A DNA stretch of 64,000 nt, from positions 30,655-94,654 of the IMG/VR virus record IMGVR_UViG_3300044633_000774; one strand, written 5' to 3'. Both the position numbers and the translations under genes were made by a program. Of the stretch, positions 47,952 to 57,699 are shown in pieces. The stretch is from a virus. Each line of letters begins with the position of its first letter. Position 1 is the first letter of the stretch. The notes below the pieces were generated by a model. That model ran no database searches and was not told the origin of the DNA. It saw only the letters and a program-made list of their open reading frames with translations.

Positions 47952-48146
47952 ATGCCAAGATTTGAAGTTACATATAAAGTTCTTACTAATAATATTAATG
48001 AAGGTGGTGCTTGGATGAGTTCGGGTCCTAGTAACTATACCACTGTGGTAGATGCTCCTTATCAAGGTGCGGCCGAACAATTGGTTAAAAACATGAATGG
48101 TGGTGCAAATCACTGCCATGTTCAACGTGCAGTTCAAATTAACTAA
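47952..48146 (+). CDS. Small hypothetical early protein
   Basis: A 64-residue protein (MPRFEVTYKVLTNNINEGGA start; NMNGGANHCHVQRAVQIN end) after AACAGGAGATAAAA. It looks like a small beta-alpha-beta domain. First of a run of five small genes. No family recognised. Confidence 0.6.
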   Translation: MPRFEVTYKVLTNNINEGGAWMSSGPSNYTTVVDAPYQGAAEQLVKNMNGGANHCHVQRAVQIN

Positions 48147-48156
48147 GGAAAAGTAA

Positions 48157-48345
48157 ATGGCAAAATTAACTAAGTTAGCAAAGGTAAATGACAGTTTTAC
48201 TGTTTATCGTTATGACAACGGTTGGATGGTAGAAGTCAGTGGTAACGACAAAAAAGAAGATTGGAAAACTGCTAAAGTCATGTGTAATACTGAAGATGAG
48301 TTAGTGGCCCTAATCAAAGAATATAACACGATGGACCTTAATTAA
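48157..48345 (+). CDS. Small hypothetical early protein
   Basis: A 62-residue basic/acidic mixed protein (MAKLTKLAKVNDSFTVYRYD), containing DNGWMVEVSGND, with AAGGAAAAG before the ATG. Reads like a small beta domain. Function unknown. Confidence 0.6.
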   Translation: MAKLTKLAKVNDSFTVYRYDNGWMVEVSGNDKKEDWKTAKVMCNTEDELVALIKEYNTMDLN

Positions 48346-48356
48346 TAGGAGTAATT

Positions 48357-48668
48357 ATGTTTAAAGTAACAGGTGTTTCAACTCAAGATGGTCTTACTAA
48401 AGTACGTTTTGCTAATGACTTTGTAAGCCGTGTTAAGATGTTAATTAAAGCTGGGCATACCGATATTGAGCTTATGGAACTTCCAGAAGCAATGTCTAAG
48501 GCCGATGCTGTGACCTATCTTAAAACAACTGAGTTAATGCAGAATCCTAAATTTGCAGAAGCTATTACTCTAGCAGATGAGAAATACAATCTTAACTATG
48601 CTGTTAAGTTAACCAAACCAAACTTAAGTTTGGCAGCTATTAAAGCCCGTGCTGGCATCACTAGTTAA
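48357..48668 (+). CDS. Hypothetical early protein
   Basis: A 103-residue protein: MFKVTGVSTQDGLTKVRFAN suggests a beta start, then helices (KADAVTYLKTTELMQNPKFA). TAGGAG precedes the ATG. No recognised domain; probably co-transcribed from 47888. Confidence 0.6.
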   Translation: MFKVTGVSTQDGLTKVRFANDFVSRVKMLIKAGHTDIELMELPEAMSKADAVTYLKTTELMQNPKFAEAITLADEKYNLNYAVKLTKPNLSLAAIKARAGITS

Positions 48669-48700
48669 TACTAAATAGTTTTATAATCCGGGAGATTGAC

Positions 48701-48766
48701 ATGGCTAAATTCAGAGCGCATCACCCAAGAAGTATTCGTGCTACTGCACGTAGAAAGAGTAAATGA
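48701..48766 (+). CDS. 21-residue Arg/Lys-rich peptide
   Basis: Begins MAKFRAHHPRSIRATARR and ends KSK, with CGGGAGATTGAC before the ATG. Its stop overlaps the next ATG (ATGA), typical of real coupled genes in this phage. The charge suggests RNA or DNA binding. Short length keeps confidence low. Confidence 0.45.
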   Translation: MAKFRAHHPRSIRATARRKSK

Positions 48767-48834
48767 AATCTAAACAGACCAAATTTTGGTTATGGCATAA
48801 GCTAGAGTGTACCTGTCCTATTTGTGCTAAGTAA
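48763..48834 (+). CDS. 23-residue peptide with CTCPIC motif
   Basis: Begins MKSKQTKFWLWHKLECTC and ends PICAK, coupled to the previous peptide by ATGA. The C-x-C-x-x-C arrangement with a nearby His could bind a metal. Function unknown and coding status tentative. Confidence 0.4.
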   Translation: MKSKQTKFWLWHKLECTCPICAK

Positions 48835-48895
48835 TCTAGTATGCTGAGTAGCATATACTGATGTATGTTAGCTAACACATGATTTTCGGCCTCGT

Positions 48896-48921
48896 CTGTG
48901 TATAATTAATAGTATACACAG
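48896..48921 (+). promoter_or_regulatory. Perfect 9-bp inverted repeat over a -10 box and next to a ribosome-binding site
   Basis: CTGTGTATA (48896-48904), 8-base gap, TATACACAG (48913-48921), directly followed by AGGAGAAG. TATAAT lies across the left arm and gap (48901-48906). It could be an operator or an mRNA hairpin for the gene at 48935. Confidence 0.6.
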
Positions 48922-48934
48922 AGGAGAAGTTGAA

Positions 48935-49177
48935 ATGTTAGCACGTAGTTTAGTATTCGTAGCACTATTAGCAGTAGGTGTAGCACAGGCAGATGAACAG
49001 AGCAATGTTGTTAATCAACAGCAACTAGCCAAACGTTCATATGCGGCACCTGTTAAAGATAAAGAAGTTCTCGAAGGTGCTAGTGTAACAGAAGAAGTGG
49101 CGGTTGACAAAAAACATCAAATGTTGCGTTTACACATGTTGGGTAAACTTCCTTACATGGAAAAGGCAACTGATTAA
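48935..49177 (+). CDS. Small secreted protein
   Basis: An 80-residue protein with a clear signal peptide (MLARSLVFVALLAVGVAQAD), the mature part charged and helical (NQQQLAKRSYAAPVKDKEV; KKHQMLRLHMLGKLPYM). Probably periplasmic. It is controlled by the inverted repeat just upstream and ends shortly before the tmRNA, which may share its transcript. No family recognised. Confidence 0.65.
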   Translation: MLARSLVFVALLAVGVAQADEQSNVVNQQQLAKRSYAAPVKDKEVLEGASVTEEVAVDKKHQMLRLHMLGKLPYMEKATD

Positions 49178-49189
49178 AGAAATTGTTGT

Positions 49190-49560
49190 ATAACTCTTAA
49201 AGTAAGGCATGTTGGACGGCGGTTCGATTCCGCCCAGGTCCACCAGTAAGTACATTAATGCCACTTAATCAATATATGCGGAGTCATTCTAGATGACGAC
49301 CTTCCGCGGGTTACCGTAGCGCAAACGGGTTAATGTACTTACTAATGGGCCTGACCAGGTTTCGACAGCGTGAGATAGGATAAAGGGCAACACGTGGGGT
49401 CACGTTAAATGCAAAAATCGTAAATGCAGAAAAAGCAAATACAAATGGTGTAGCAAAAGTATCTATGGGTCGTGGCTTCCGCTTCGGTTCACGTACTGAT
49501 GCTGCTGTTTTAGCTTAGTCTAAAACAACCGGGGTAGGACTTACCTGGCAACAGAAATAA
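49190..49560 (+). ncRNA. ssrA: Permuted two-piece tmRNA
   Basis: The acceptor piece comes first: T-stem GGCGG, loop TTCGATT, CCGCC, then CAGGTCC-A-CCA ending at 49245. The coding piece begins at 49347 with GGGCCTG, which pairs with CAGGTCC over seven pairs including the G3-U70 alanine identity pair. GACCAGGTTTCGACAGC is the D-loop-like part. A tag frame from GCA AAT at 49435 to TAG at 49516 would encode 27 residues beginning ANTNGVA and ending DAAVLA, a protease-type tail. AGCGTG in the coding piece can pair with GCATGTT of the acceptor piece as helix P2. tmRNA rescues stalled ribosomes. Exact ends and tag resume codon are estimates. Confidence 0.9.
49246..49342 (+). other. Intervening segment of the permuted tmRNA
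   Basis: The spacer between acceptor and coding pieces is closed by a perfect 13-base inverted repeat, GTAAGTACATTAA (49246-49258) and TTAATGTACTTAC (49330-49342). Inside are GTCAT/ATGAC and GCGG/CCGC stems. It would be removed during maturation. Confidence 0.8.
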
Positions 49561-49562
49561 CC

Positions 49563-49585
49563 AAACCCGCTTCGGCGGGTTTTTT
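49563..49585 (+). terminator. Terminator after tmRNA
   Basis: AAACCCGC, TTCG loop, GCGGGTTTTTT. Confidence 0.92.
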
Positions 49586-49600
49586 ACGACCAAAAAGAGG

Positions 49601-49628
49601 TTGACAATTATGCAAAATCGTGTATAAT
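49601..49628 (+). promoter_or_regulatory. Promoter TTGACA-16-TATAAT
   Basis: TTGACA at 49601-49606, TATAAT at 49623-49628. It drives the ParB-like and HNH pair after a leader of about 85 bases. It lacks the TTTTGGT repeat. Confidence 0.8.
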
Positions 49629-49718
49629 TGTATTTGTGTTTGTGATATCAAACACTTTATTTTTAATTGCAGTAATACGCATTGTTGATCAAGCGTACTT
49701 TTATATAAAGGAAATTAT

Positions 49719-50921
49719 ATGTACCATCCAAAAATCTCAGCACAATTCGGTGCGGACTTATTCAAAGTACTTGGCCCAAAAGCAAACCGTGTGCCATGGA
49801 ACTCGTTGACCTTAACAGAACAAAAAGCTCGTCTAGCACGTATTCCGGAGTATGTTAATACTCGGTCGCTAGGAAAGCGTCCTACTCTTGTAGAAGTAGT
49901 AATCTTTTCACTTAATAAGTTAGTACTGATGGGTACCGACAATCCATTACTGGGCATTGATTTGCCGGAGTACAACAGCCTAGCAGATGCGGCTAAAAAA
50001 CTTGAAACAAAACCACTTAACTATGATCCAACTAGTTTGCATGATATTGTAATTCTAGTTAAAAATGCTGAAAAACAACGTGACGTATTCTTGCGTCATA
50101 TCTTTGGTGATATTATCTTCCGTTTTAATCCAGGGCTGGTATTACCTGGCGTTGGTCGGTTAGACAGTAACGGCCGTTTGTTTGTTAACGATGCTCAACA
50201 CCGTATTTTGGCTTGTATTATATTAGGTATTGAGCAAGTGCCTATCAGCTATATTGAAAGTGATGATGAGTTTTGGGACGTAGCACAGTACGCAGCTATT
50301 AACATTCACAGCTTGGTTGCTAGTGAGTTTGACCGCTATCGTATCCGTGTGCAACGTGAGCAAGCTGCACGTGATGCAGGCATGCCTAGTGAAGCAGAAG
50401 ATGCAATTAGTTATGAACTTAGCGAATTGTTTGCTAATTTAGGAGTAACTGTTACTGAAAAAACAGACAAGAGTACGGGTAGCTTTGCACTAGTACTTAC
50501 TGGCATCGGTAACATGATTAATTATCGTATCAGGTATGGCCAAGATCATTTTACACGTGCTACAACATTAAATGCGCAGTTATTTCCAACTAGCAAGTTC
50601 CAAACTGCTAATACTTGGGGTATTAGTGAATTTCTTAAATACCAACGAATTGTTGAAACAGATGATGTCGTTGATTATGCGTTAATGAATGCATTACGTA
50701 AACGTTGGCAGAAAAATAACATGGGTAACCAGTTACACAAAAATATCAAAGATGCTTACAAACATCAAACTTGGAGTGATTATAATAACAGCCGTGTTCC
50801 AGAGGAAATGATTATTGCGCACGGCATTTGGCAAGTTTGTAAGAAATATGCTCCAGAAATTAATTGGACAGAACCAACTTGGCCAACTGGATTTAAACAG
50901 TTTAAACTAGCATTGGTCTAA
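49719..50921 (+). CDS. ParB/DGQHR-like domain protein
   Basis: A 400-residue protein. The core LVLPGVGRLDSNGRLFVNDAQHRILACIILGIEQVPISYI matches the ParB/sulfiredoxin or DGQHR-type fold (here N-D-A-Q-H-R), seen in DndB-like and phage ParB-like proteins. A charged region EFDRYRIRVQREQAARDAG and a helical C-terminus follow. It has its own promoter and, one base after its stop, an HNH nuclease gene. Known DGQHR proteins often belong to DNA modification or defence clusters; the role here is inferred. AAAGGAAATTAT precedes the ATG. Confidence 0.65.
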   Translation: MYHPKISAQFGADLFKVLGPKANRVPWNSLTLTEQKARLARIPEYVNTRSLGKRPTLVEVVIFSLNKLVLMGTDNPLLGIDLPEYNSLADAAKKLETKPLNYDPTSLHDIVILVKNAEKQRDVFLRHIFGDIIFRFNPGLVLPGVGRLDSNGRLFVNDAQHRILACIILGIEQVPISYIESDDEFWDVAQYAAINIHSLVASEFDRYRIRVQREQAARDAGMPSEAEDAISYELSELFANLGVTVTEKTDKSTGSFALVLTGIGNMINYRIRYGQDHFTRATTLNAQLFPTSKFQTANTWGISEFLKYQRIVETDDVVDYALMNALRKRWQKNNMGNQLHKNIKDAYKHQTWSDYNNSRVPEEMIIAHGIWQVCKKYAPEINWTEPTWPTGFKQFKLALV

Positions 50922-50922
50922 T

Positions 50923-51426
50923 ATGAAACAGCACGATATAATCAATGAGAGCATTGTAAATCGCGAGCCTTGTACAAGTTTTGACGACAGTACGTATTAT
51001 ACAATCGATCTGTTTAATGAATTTTGCGAGACTCGTGATTTGAAACGTGTAGTGATATTTGGATACTATAAATCTAAGTATCGCTGGACAGATGCCGAAA
51101 CAGAACTTATGTACCAAAAGGCACCAGATACTTGGACCAGTGGTACAGGAATTATTCGATTGTATGATTGGGGTCGCGGCGACAACAAAGTAGAAACCGG
51201 TTGCGAATGGGAATGGCATGAGCCGCAATTGGATCATATTGTTCCTAAATCTAGAGCCAAGGCACTTGGTTGGACTGATGCTCAAATTAACCATCCAGAC
51301 AATTTTCAGGTGTTGCCTGCTTACTTAAATCGTATCTTAAGCAACTTAACCGATGAACACGCTGACGAAATATTACCGTTGATTGTTGGACAGTTTTCTA
51401 ATTATAAATTAATCAAAAACAGTTGA
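50923..51426 (+). CDS. HNH endonuclease, non-homing type
   Basis: A 167-residue protein with the HNH core EPQLDHIVPKSRAKALGW and HPDNFQVLPAYLNRILSN (D-H, then N). Unlike the two homing nucleases in the window it lacks NUMOD or zinc-finger DNA-binding repeats, and it is tightly linked (one base) to the ParB-like gene, so they probably work as a pair. The N-terminal half (YTIDLFNEFCETRDLKRVVI) is unrecognised. The groES promoter overlaps its stop. Confidence 0.75.
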   Translation: MKQHDIINESIVNREPCTSFDDSTYYTIDLFNEFCETRDLKRVVIFGYYKSKYRWTDAETELMYQKAPDTWTSGTGIIRLYDWGRGDNKVETGCEWEWHEPQLDHIVPKSRAKALGWTDAQINHPDNFQVLPAYLNRILSNLTDEHADEILPLIVGQFSNYKLIKNS

Positions 51427-51451
51427 CATAAATATTTTTCTAGTATATACT
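51423..51451 (+). promoter_or_regulatory. groES promoter TTGACA-17-TATACT
   Basis: TTGACA at 51423-51428 and TATACT at 51446-51451, the same hexamers and spacer as at dnaK. It overlaps the end of the HNH gene. Confidence 0.82.
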
Positions 51452-51456
51452 AGTTG

Positions 51457-51485
51457 TTTCGTGCCTATAATAGGGCGGAACGAAA
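51457..51485 (+). promoter_or_regulatory. groES leader hairpin with CCTATAATAGGG core
   Basis: TTTCGT (51457-51462) and ACGAAA (51480-51485) pair perfectly around CCTATAATAGGG (51464-51475). The core is identical to the dnaK leader; the outer arms differ but still pair. Downstream both leaders have TTGCTTAA and AAAGGAG. Confidence 0.68.
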
Positions 51486-51514
51486 ATTTTATTTGCTTAA
51501 TAAAGGAGTAAGAA

Positions 51515-53430
<1,916 letters not shown>

Positions 53431-53454
53431 TTAACTGACTAGTTAATTGTTCTT

Positions 53455-53483
53455 AAAATAGCACCTTCGGGTGCTATTTTTTT
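53455..53483 (+). terminator. Rho-independent terminator after groEL
   Basis: AAAATAGCACC, TTCG, GGTGCTATTTT and further T. Confidence 0.92.
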
Positions 53484-53507
53484 GACCTCTATTACTTTGT
53501 TGATTTG

Positions 53508-53515
53508 TATAAATA
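53508..53515 (+). promoter_or_regulatory. T4-type late promoter TATAAATA
   Basis: Exact octamer 38 bases before the first fibre gene at 53554. Confidence 0.85.
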
Positions 53516-53553
53516 ACTATAAAGCAAATAGCACATTTGGGAGATATGGAACA

Positions 53554-55014
53554 ATGGCTAACAAAAACTTCGTGGTCCACAACGGACTCACGGTCGGTGC
53601 CCTAACAATCGATGCCGCAACAGGCGATATCAATACATCCGGTAACGTAAACATCTCAGGTAGTGTTGGCGTTAGTCAGATTACAAAAAACGACAGCAGT
53701 ATTTCTATCAACGACACTGGCAGTGGGTCAACAGTTTATATTGTTGTGGATGGCACGACTGAACATACAGTTGACGCAGATGGTGTTAGTTTAGCCGCAG
53801 GTAATAGATACGCCATTAACGGTACATCAGTTCTAAATGCAACCACACTTGGTGCAGCAGTGGTAAATTCAAGTTTAACCACAGTTGGTAACTTAACATC
53901 ATTGAGTGTTGCAGGTGCTGCTACAGTCTTTGGCAACCTAACAGTACAAGGTCTAACTACTCTCAACGGTGGGACACTAACCCTTGGTGATACTGATACT
54001 GATAATGTTGTATTTGGTGCTGATATTAATAGTAGTATTATTCCAAACACGGATGCAACTTATCATTTAGGCAGCTCGGGACAGAAATGGGCCAATGTGT
54101 TTGCTACTAATCTAACAGGCACAATTCAAACAGCAAGTCAAACAAATATTACCACAGTTGGTAACTTAACATCATTAAGTGTTGCTGGTGATGCAACAGT
54201 ACAAGGTAATTTAACTGTACATGGTTTAAGCACACTCAACGGTGGCACACTAACACTTGGTGATAGTAATACAGATAATGTTGTATTTGGTGCAGATGTA
54301 AACAGCAATGTTATTCCGAATACAGATTCAACTTATCAGTTAGGTAGCGCCGATCAGAAATGGGCTGAAGTCTATGCAACTAATTTAACTGGTAATATAC
54401 AAACTGCAAGTCAAACAGCAATTACCGCCGTGGGCACATTAACAGCACTTGCAGTTACAGGAAATGTTACTGTTGGTAGTGGTAGTGCCGCTGGCGTAGT
54501 TACATCTAAAGGTAGTTATGATTTAACGTTAACTACCAATGACACAGGTGCAAATGCTCCAAAAATTACATTAGTACAAAGTGATGATGGTAACATTGAA
54601 CTTAACCCAAGCGGAATAGGCGTTGTTACTGCACTATCACATCTTTATGTAGGTGATGGTAGTACAGCAGCTAATATTTCAAGTTTTGGTGCATACAATT
54701 TAGTATTATCTACTAATAGAGATTTAGGTCGTGCAACTATTACATTGTCAGCAAGCACAGACGGTAATATAGATTTTAATTTAAATGGCACCGGTACTAT
54801 AAATGCACCAGAGATTACATTTGGTGGCGGTGGCACACAAACAAAAGCTGCTATTGTAGCTGGTTCGGATTCATACATACAATATAATAACGGAAACGAT
54901 TTTGGTGGTAGCGCAAATTTAACTTTTAACGACACTACAAACCAAATTACAGTAGGTGGAGCAATAGTAGCAACAACGGATGACGCAACCGCTTTAGCGA
55001 TCGCATTAGGATAA
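53554..55014 (+). CDS. Tail-fibre-like protein with tandem modules
   Basis: A 486-residue beta-rich protein starting MANKNFVVHNGLTVGALTID at an ATG with GGAACA before it; the frame opens at 53482. Two consecutive copies of a module of about 85 residues are visible, each with LTTVGNLTSLSVAG-type, LNGGTLTLGD and YHLGSSGQKWANVFATNLTG segments. The LGSxxxxW motif recurs in the other fibres here. It should form an elongated trimer. First of six fibre-type genes in a late operon. Confidence 0.8.
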   Translation: MANKNFVVHNGLTVGALTIDAATGDINTSGNVNISGSVGVSQITKNDSSISINDTGSGSTVYIVVDGTTEHTVDADGVSLAAGNRYAINGTSVLNATTLGAAVVNSSLTTVGNLTSLSVAGAATVFGNLTVQGLTTLNGGTLTLGDTDTDNVVFGADINSSIIPNTDATYHLGSSGQKWANVFATNLTGTIQTASQTNITTVGNLTSLSVAGDATVQGNLTVHGLSTLNGGTLTLGDSNTDNVVFGADVNSNVIPNTDSTYQLGSADQKWAEVYATNLTGNIQTASQTAITAVGTLTALAVTGNVTVGSGSAAGVVTSKGSYDLTLTTNDTGANAPKITLVQSDDGNIELNPSGIGVVTALSHLYVGDGSTAANISSFGAYNLVLSTNRDLGRATITLSASTDGNIDFNLNGTGTINAPEITFGGGGTQTKAAIVAGSDSYIQYNNGNDFGGSANLTFNDTTNQITVGGAIVATTDDATALAIALG

Positions 55015-55018
55015 TTAT

Positions 55019-55351
55019 ATGGCAAATACATTTTATAGAAAATTAAGTAGAAACGTAGGTACATCATTAACGGCAATTGGCGGCTACACTGTTGCAGCAG
55101 ATACCACTGCGGTAATAGTTGGGCTAACTGTTTGTAATACATCGGGTGCTACGGTAGCAGTTGATATTACAGTAAATGACGGAACAAACGAACATTACGT
55201 TGTTAAAGCTGCTCCGATATCCGCGGGTGGTGCGTTAGTGCCGATTGGCGGCGAACAAAAAATTATTTTAGCTGAAGGTGATTCAGTTAAAATTAAAAGT
55301 GATTCGGCATCATCACTTGACGCAGTTTTGAGCATCATGGAGATAACATAA
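55019..55351 (+). CDS. Small fibre-associated structural protein
   Basis: A 110-residue beta-rich protein (MANTFYRKLSRNVGTSLTAI start; VKIKSDSASSLDAVLSIMEI end). AVIVGLTVCNTSGATVAVDI is a strand pair seen in small phage head or tail decoration proteins. It lies 4 bases after one fibre gene and 1 base before the next, so it is likely a fibre or collar component. Confidence 0.65.
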   Translation: MANTFYRKLSRNVGTSLTAIGGYTVAADTTAVIVGLTVCNTSGATVAVDITVNDGTNEHYVVKAAPISAGGALVPIGGEQKIILAEGDSVKIKSDSASSLDAVLSIMEIT

Positions 55352-55352
55352 T

Positions 55353-57284
55353 ATGGCTTATATTGGTTTACAACCTCAGCAATCTACGGTTGCTACCAGT
55401 ACCCAACAACTTAGCGGGAATGCCTCTGACCTTGAATTTACGTTAAATCGTGCAGTTAGTAAAGCCGCAGATATACTAGTATTTGTTGGCAGTACTGTGC
55501 AGGTTCCAGAAGTTGATTACACAGCGCAGAATAAAACTTTATTATTTGTTTCTGCTCCAGCTAGTGGCACAAACAATATTAATATTAGTTATAAAGCTGG
55601 TGCATTAACTACAATTAATCTTACGTCAAATTCTTTCCCTGTAGGTACTACAGTTGATCCGTCAATTCGTGCAGCTGATGCACCATCAACAGGTATATAC
55701 TGGCCGAGTACAACTACACTAGGACTTACTGTATCGGGCAATACTAGATTAAAAGTAACAGACAGCCCAACGTCAACATCAACTACAACTGGTGCAATAG
55801 TAGTCACCGGCGGCGCAGGTATTAGTCAGGCATTGCATGTTGGTGGTACTATACATGCAACAGGTACAACTCAATCAACCAATACTACTACCGGAGCATT
55901 AATAGTTGGTGGCGGTGTTGGTGTTACAAAAGATATATTTGTTGGTGGCAGTTTAGATGTAGCTGGTGCGTTTACAGTAGCTGGTGCATTTAATACTACA
56001 TCATCTGATAGTTTAATTATTGATACTCCGTTTGTGTTCTTGGCCAATAACAACTTAGGTGATAGCTTAGATACTGGATTCACAAGTACATACAATGATG
56101 GTACACAACGATACACAGGTTTGTTCCGTGATATTACAGATGGTGACTATAAATTATTTGATAATTTAACTGTACAACCAACTACGGTTATTGATACTGG
56201 CAATGTTAGTTTTAACTATGCCAATCTAATAGTTGGTAATATTACTGCTGATAATATTTTTGGTACAATTGCTGGTGGTACTAGTATTACTACAGTTGGT
56301 AACTTAGCTAACCTAAGTGTACAAACTACGATATCTAGCTATGGCATTAATTTTGTATACAGTACAATTACGTCAACGTCGACTACCACAGGTGCATTGC
56401 AGGTTAAAGGTGGCGTGGGTGTTGTAGGTAATGTATATGCAGGTAATATCTTCACAACAAACTTAACAGGTACATTACAAACAGCTGCACAAACTAACAT
56501 TACAAGTGTTGGCACATTAACAGGTGGTGCATTAGGCACAGGATTTACCGCAGTAGGCACAGCACAAGGCGGCACTGGTTTAACATCATTTACAAATGGT
56601 GGCGCAGTATACGCAACAAGTACAAGTGCATTGACCACAGGCACATTACCGGTTGCAAGTGGTGGTACTGGTATTACTAGCTTTGGTACAGGTATAGCAA
56701 CGTTCTTAGGAACTCCATCAAGTGCTAACTTATTAGCTGCTGTAACAGATGAAACTGGTACAGGTGCGTTAGTATTTGGTACAAGCCCAACATTTACTAC
56801 TCAAATTACTACTCCAGCAATCGTTAAAAGCGGCACAACTGGTGTAGGTAATATTGGTGCAGTTGGGTCGACATTTAACACTGTGCATGCTCGAGCAACA
56901 TCAGCACAATACGCTGACTTGGCAGAAAATTATCAAGCAGATGCAGCCTATGCTCCGGGTACAGTATTACACTTTGGTGGAGAGTTTGAAGTTTTACAAT
57001 GTGACACAGACATGTGCTCACGTGTTGCAGGAGTAGTATCTACTGCACCAGCGCACTTAATGAACACTGGATTAGTGGGTGATAATGTAGTGGCACTAGC
57101 ATTAACAGGTCGTGTTCCATGCCTAGTACAAGGTACTGTGCGCAAAGGTGACATGATGGTAAGTGCAGGCAATGGCCGAGCAAGAGCAGAAGCCAATCCA
57201 CATGTTGGATCAGTAATTGGTAAAGCATTAGAAAACTTTGATGGCCCGGAAGGCGTAATTGAAGTAGTTGTTGGTAGAGTTTAG
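55353..57284 (+). CDS. Tail fibre protein, MAYIG N-terminal type
   Basis: A 643-residue protein beginning MAYIGLQPQQSTVATSTQQL, a virion-anchoring N-terminus shared with the 57293 gene. The shaft has GGxGI and AQGGTGLTSFTNGG repeats. The last 150 residues (HARATSAQYADLAENYQADA then VLHFGGEFEVLQCDTDMCS) form a conserved fibre C-terminal domain found in many phages, here with cysteines. It may be a self-assembly or autoprocessing domain, but cleavage is not shown. Confidence 0.8.
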   Translation: MAYIGLQPQQSTVATSTQQLSGNASDLEFTLNRAVSKAADILVFVGSTVQVPEVDYTAQNKTLLFVSAPASGTNNINISYKAGALTTINLTSNSFPVGTTVDPSIRAADAPSTGIYWPSTTTLGLTVSGNTRLKVTDSPTSTSTTTGAIVVTGGAGISQALHVGGTIHATGTTQSTNTTTGALIVGGGVGVTKDIFVGGSLDVAGAFTVAGAFNTTSSDSLIIDTPFVFLANNNLGDSLDTGFTSTYNDGTQRYTGLFRDITDGDYKLFDNLTVQPTTVIDTGNVSFNYANLIVGNITADNIFGTIAGGTSITTVGNLANLSVQTTISSYGINFVYSTITSTSTTTGALQVKGGVGVVGNVYAGNIFTTNLTGTLQTAAQTNITSVGTLTGGALGTGFTAVGTAQGGTGLTSFTNGGAVYATSTSALTTGTLPVASGGTGITSFGTGIATFLGTPSSANLLAAVTDETGTGALVFGTSPTFTTQITTPAIVKSGTTGVGNIGAVGSTFNTVHARATSAQYADLAENYQADAAYAPGTVLHFGGEFEVLQCDTDMCSRVAGVVSTAPAHLMNTGLVGDNVVALALTGRVPCLVQGTVRKGDMMVSAGNGRARAEANPHVGSVIGKALENFDGPEGVIEVVVGRV

Positions 57285-57292
57285 GAGAATAT

Positions 57293-57697
57293 ATGGCTTA
57301 CATAGGTCAAACACCACAGGTAGGAAATTTTGTTAAGTTAGATAATATTTCTTCTCAATTTAATGGAAATTTATCAACATTTAACACTACTGTATCCGGA
57401 CAAGCATACACAGTTAGTAATCCCAATGCTACTATTGCAGTGGCAGTAGGCAACGTATTAATTCCTGGGGTAGATTATTATTTCAATAATGCCACCATCG
57501 TATTTAATACAGCACCAACGAGTGCATGGTTAAATACATGGCACGTGATAGTATATGGTGATGTATTAGATTCTGGAATACCAAGTGACGGAACTATCAC
57601 AAATGCTAAATTAACAGATTCAACATTACAGTACGATAAATTATCAGCAACATTAAAAGCTAGATTGTTAGCAAATTCTATTATTTTCGGGACATAA
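57293..57697 (+). CDS. Short MAYIG-type fibre protein
   Basis: A 134-residue protein with the same start type as the 55353 gene (MAYIGQTPQVGNFVKLDNIS) and the strand pattern VGNVLIPGVDYYFNNATIVF, equal to VGSTVQVPEVDYTAQNKTLLF of the longer protein. It looks like the anchoring domain alone, followed by a short helical tail (YDKLSATLKARLLANS). It may be a connector for the next fibre or a truncated duplicate. Confidence 0.7.
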   Translation: MAYIGQTPQVGNFVKLDNISSQFNGNLSTFNTTVSGQAYTVSNPNATIAVAVGNVLIPGVDYYFNNATIVFNTAPTSAWLNTWHVIVYGDVLDSGIPSDGTITNAKLTDSTLQYDKLSATLKARLLANSIIFGT

Positions 57698-57699
57698 AA

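Noticed and set aside
49190-49245. A normal tRNA gene
   Set aside because: Only the T-arm and acceptor 3' half with CCA are present; the 5' half is found downstream, as in a permuted tmRNA.
49178-49600. Glutamine (glnA-type) riboswitch near the tmRNA
   Set aside because: Looked for because one is reported for a related phage; I could not find the conserved core by eye, so it is not listed.
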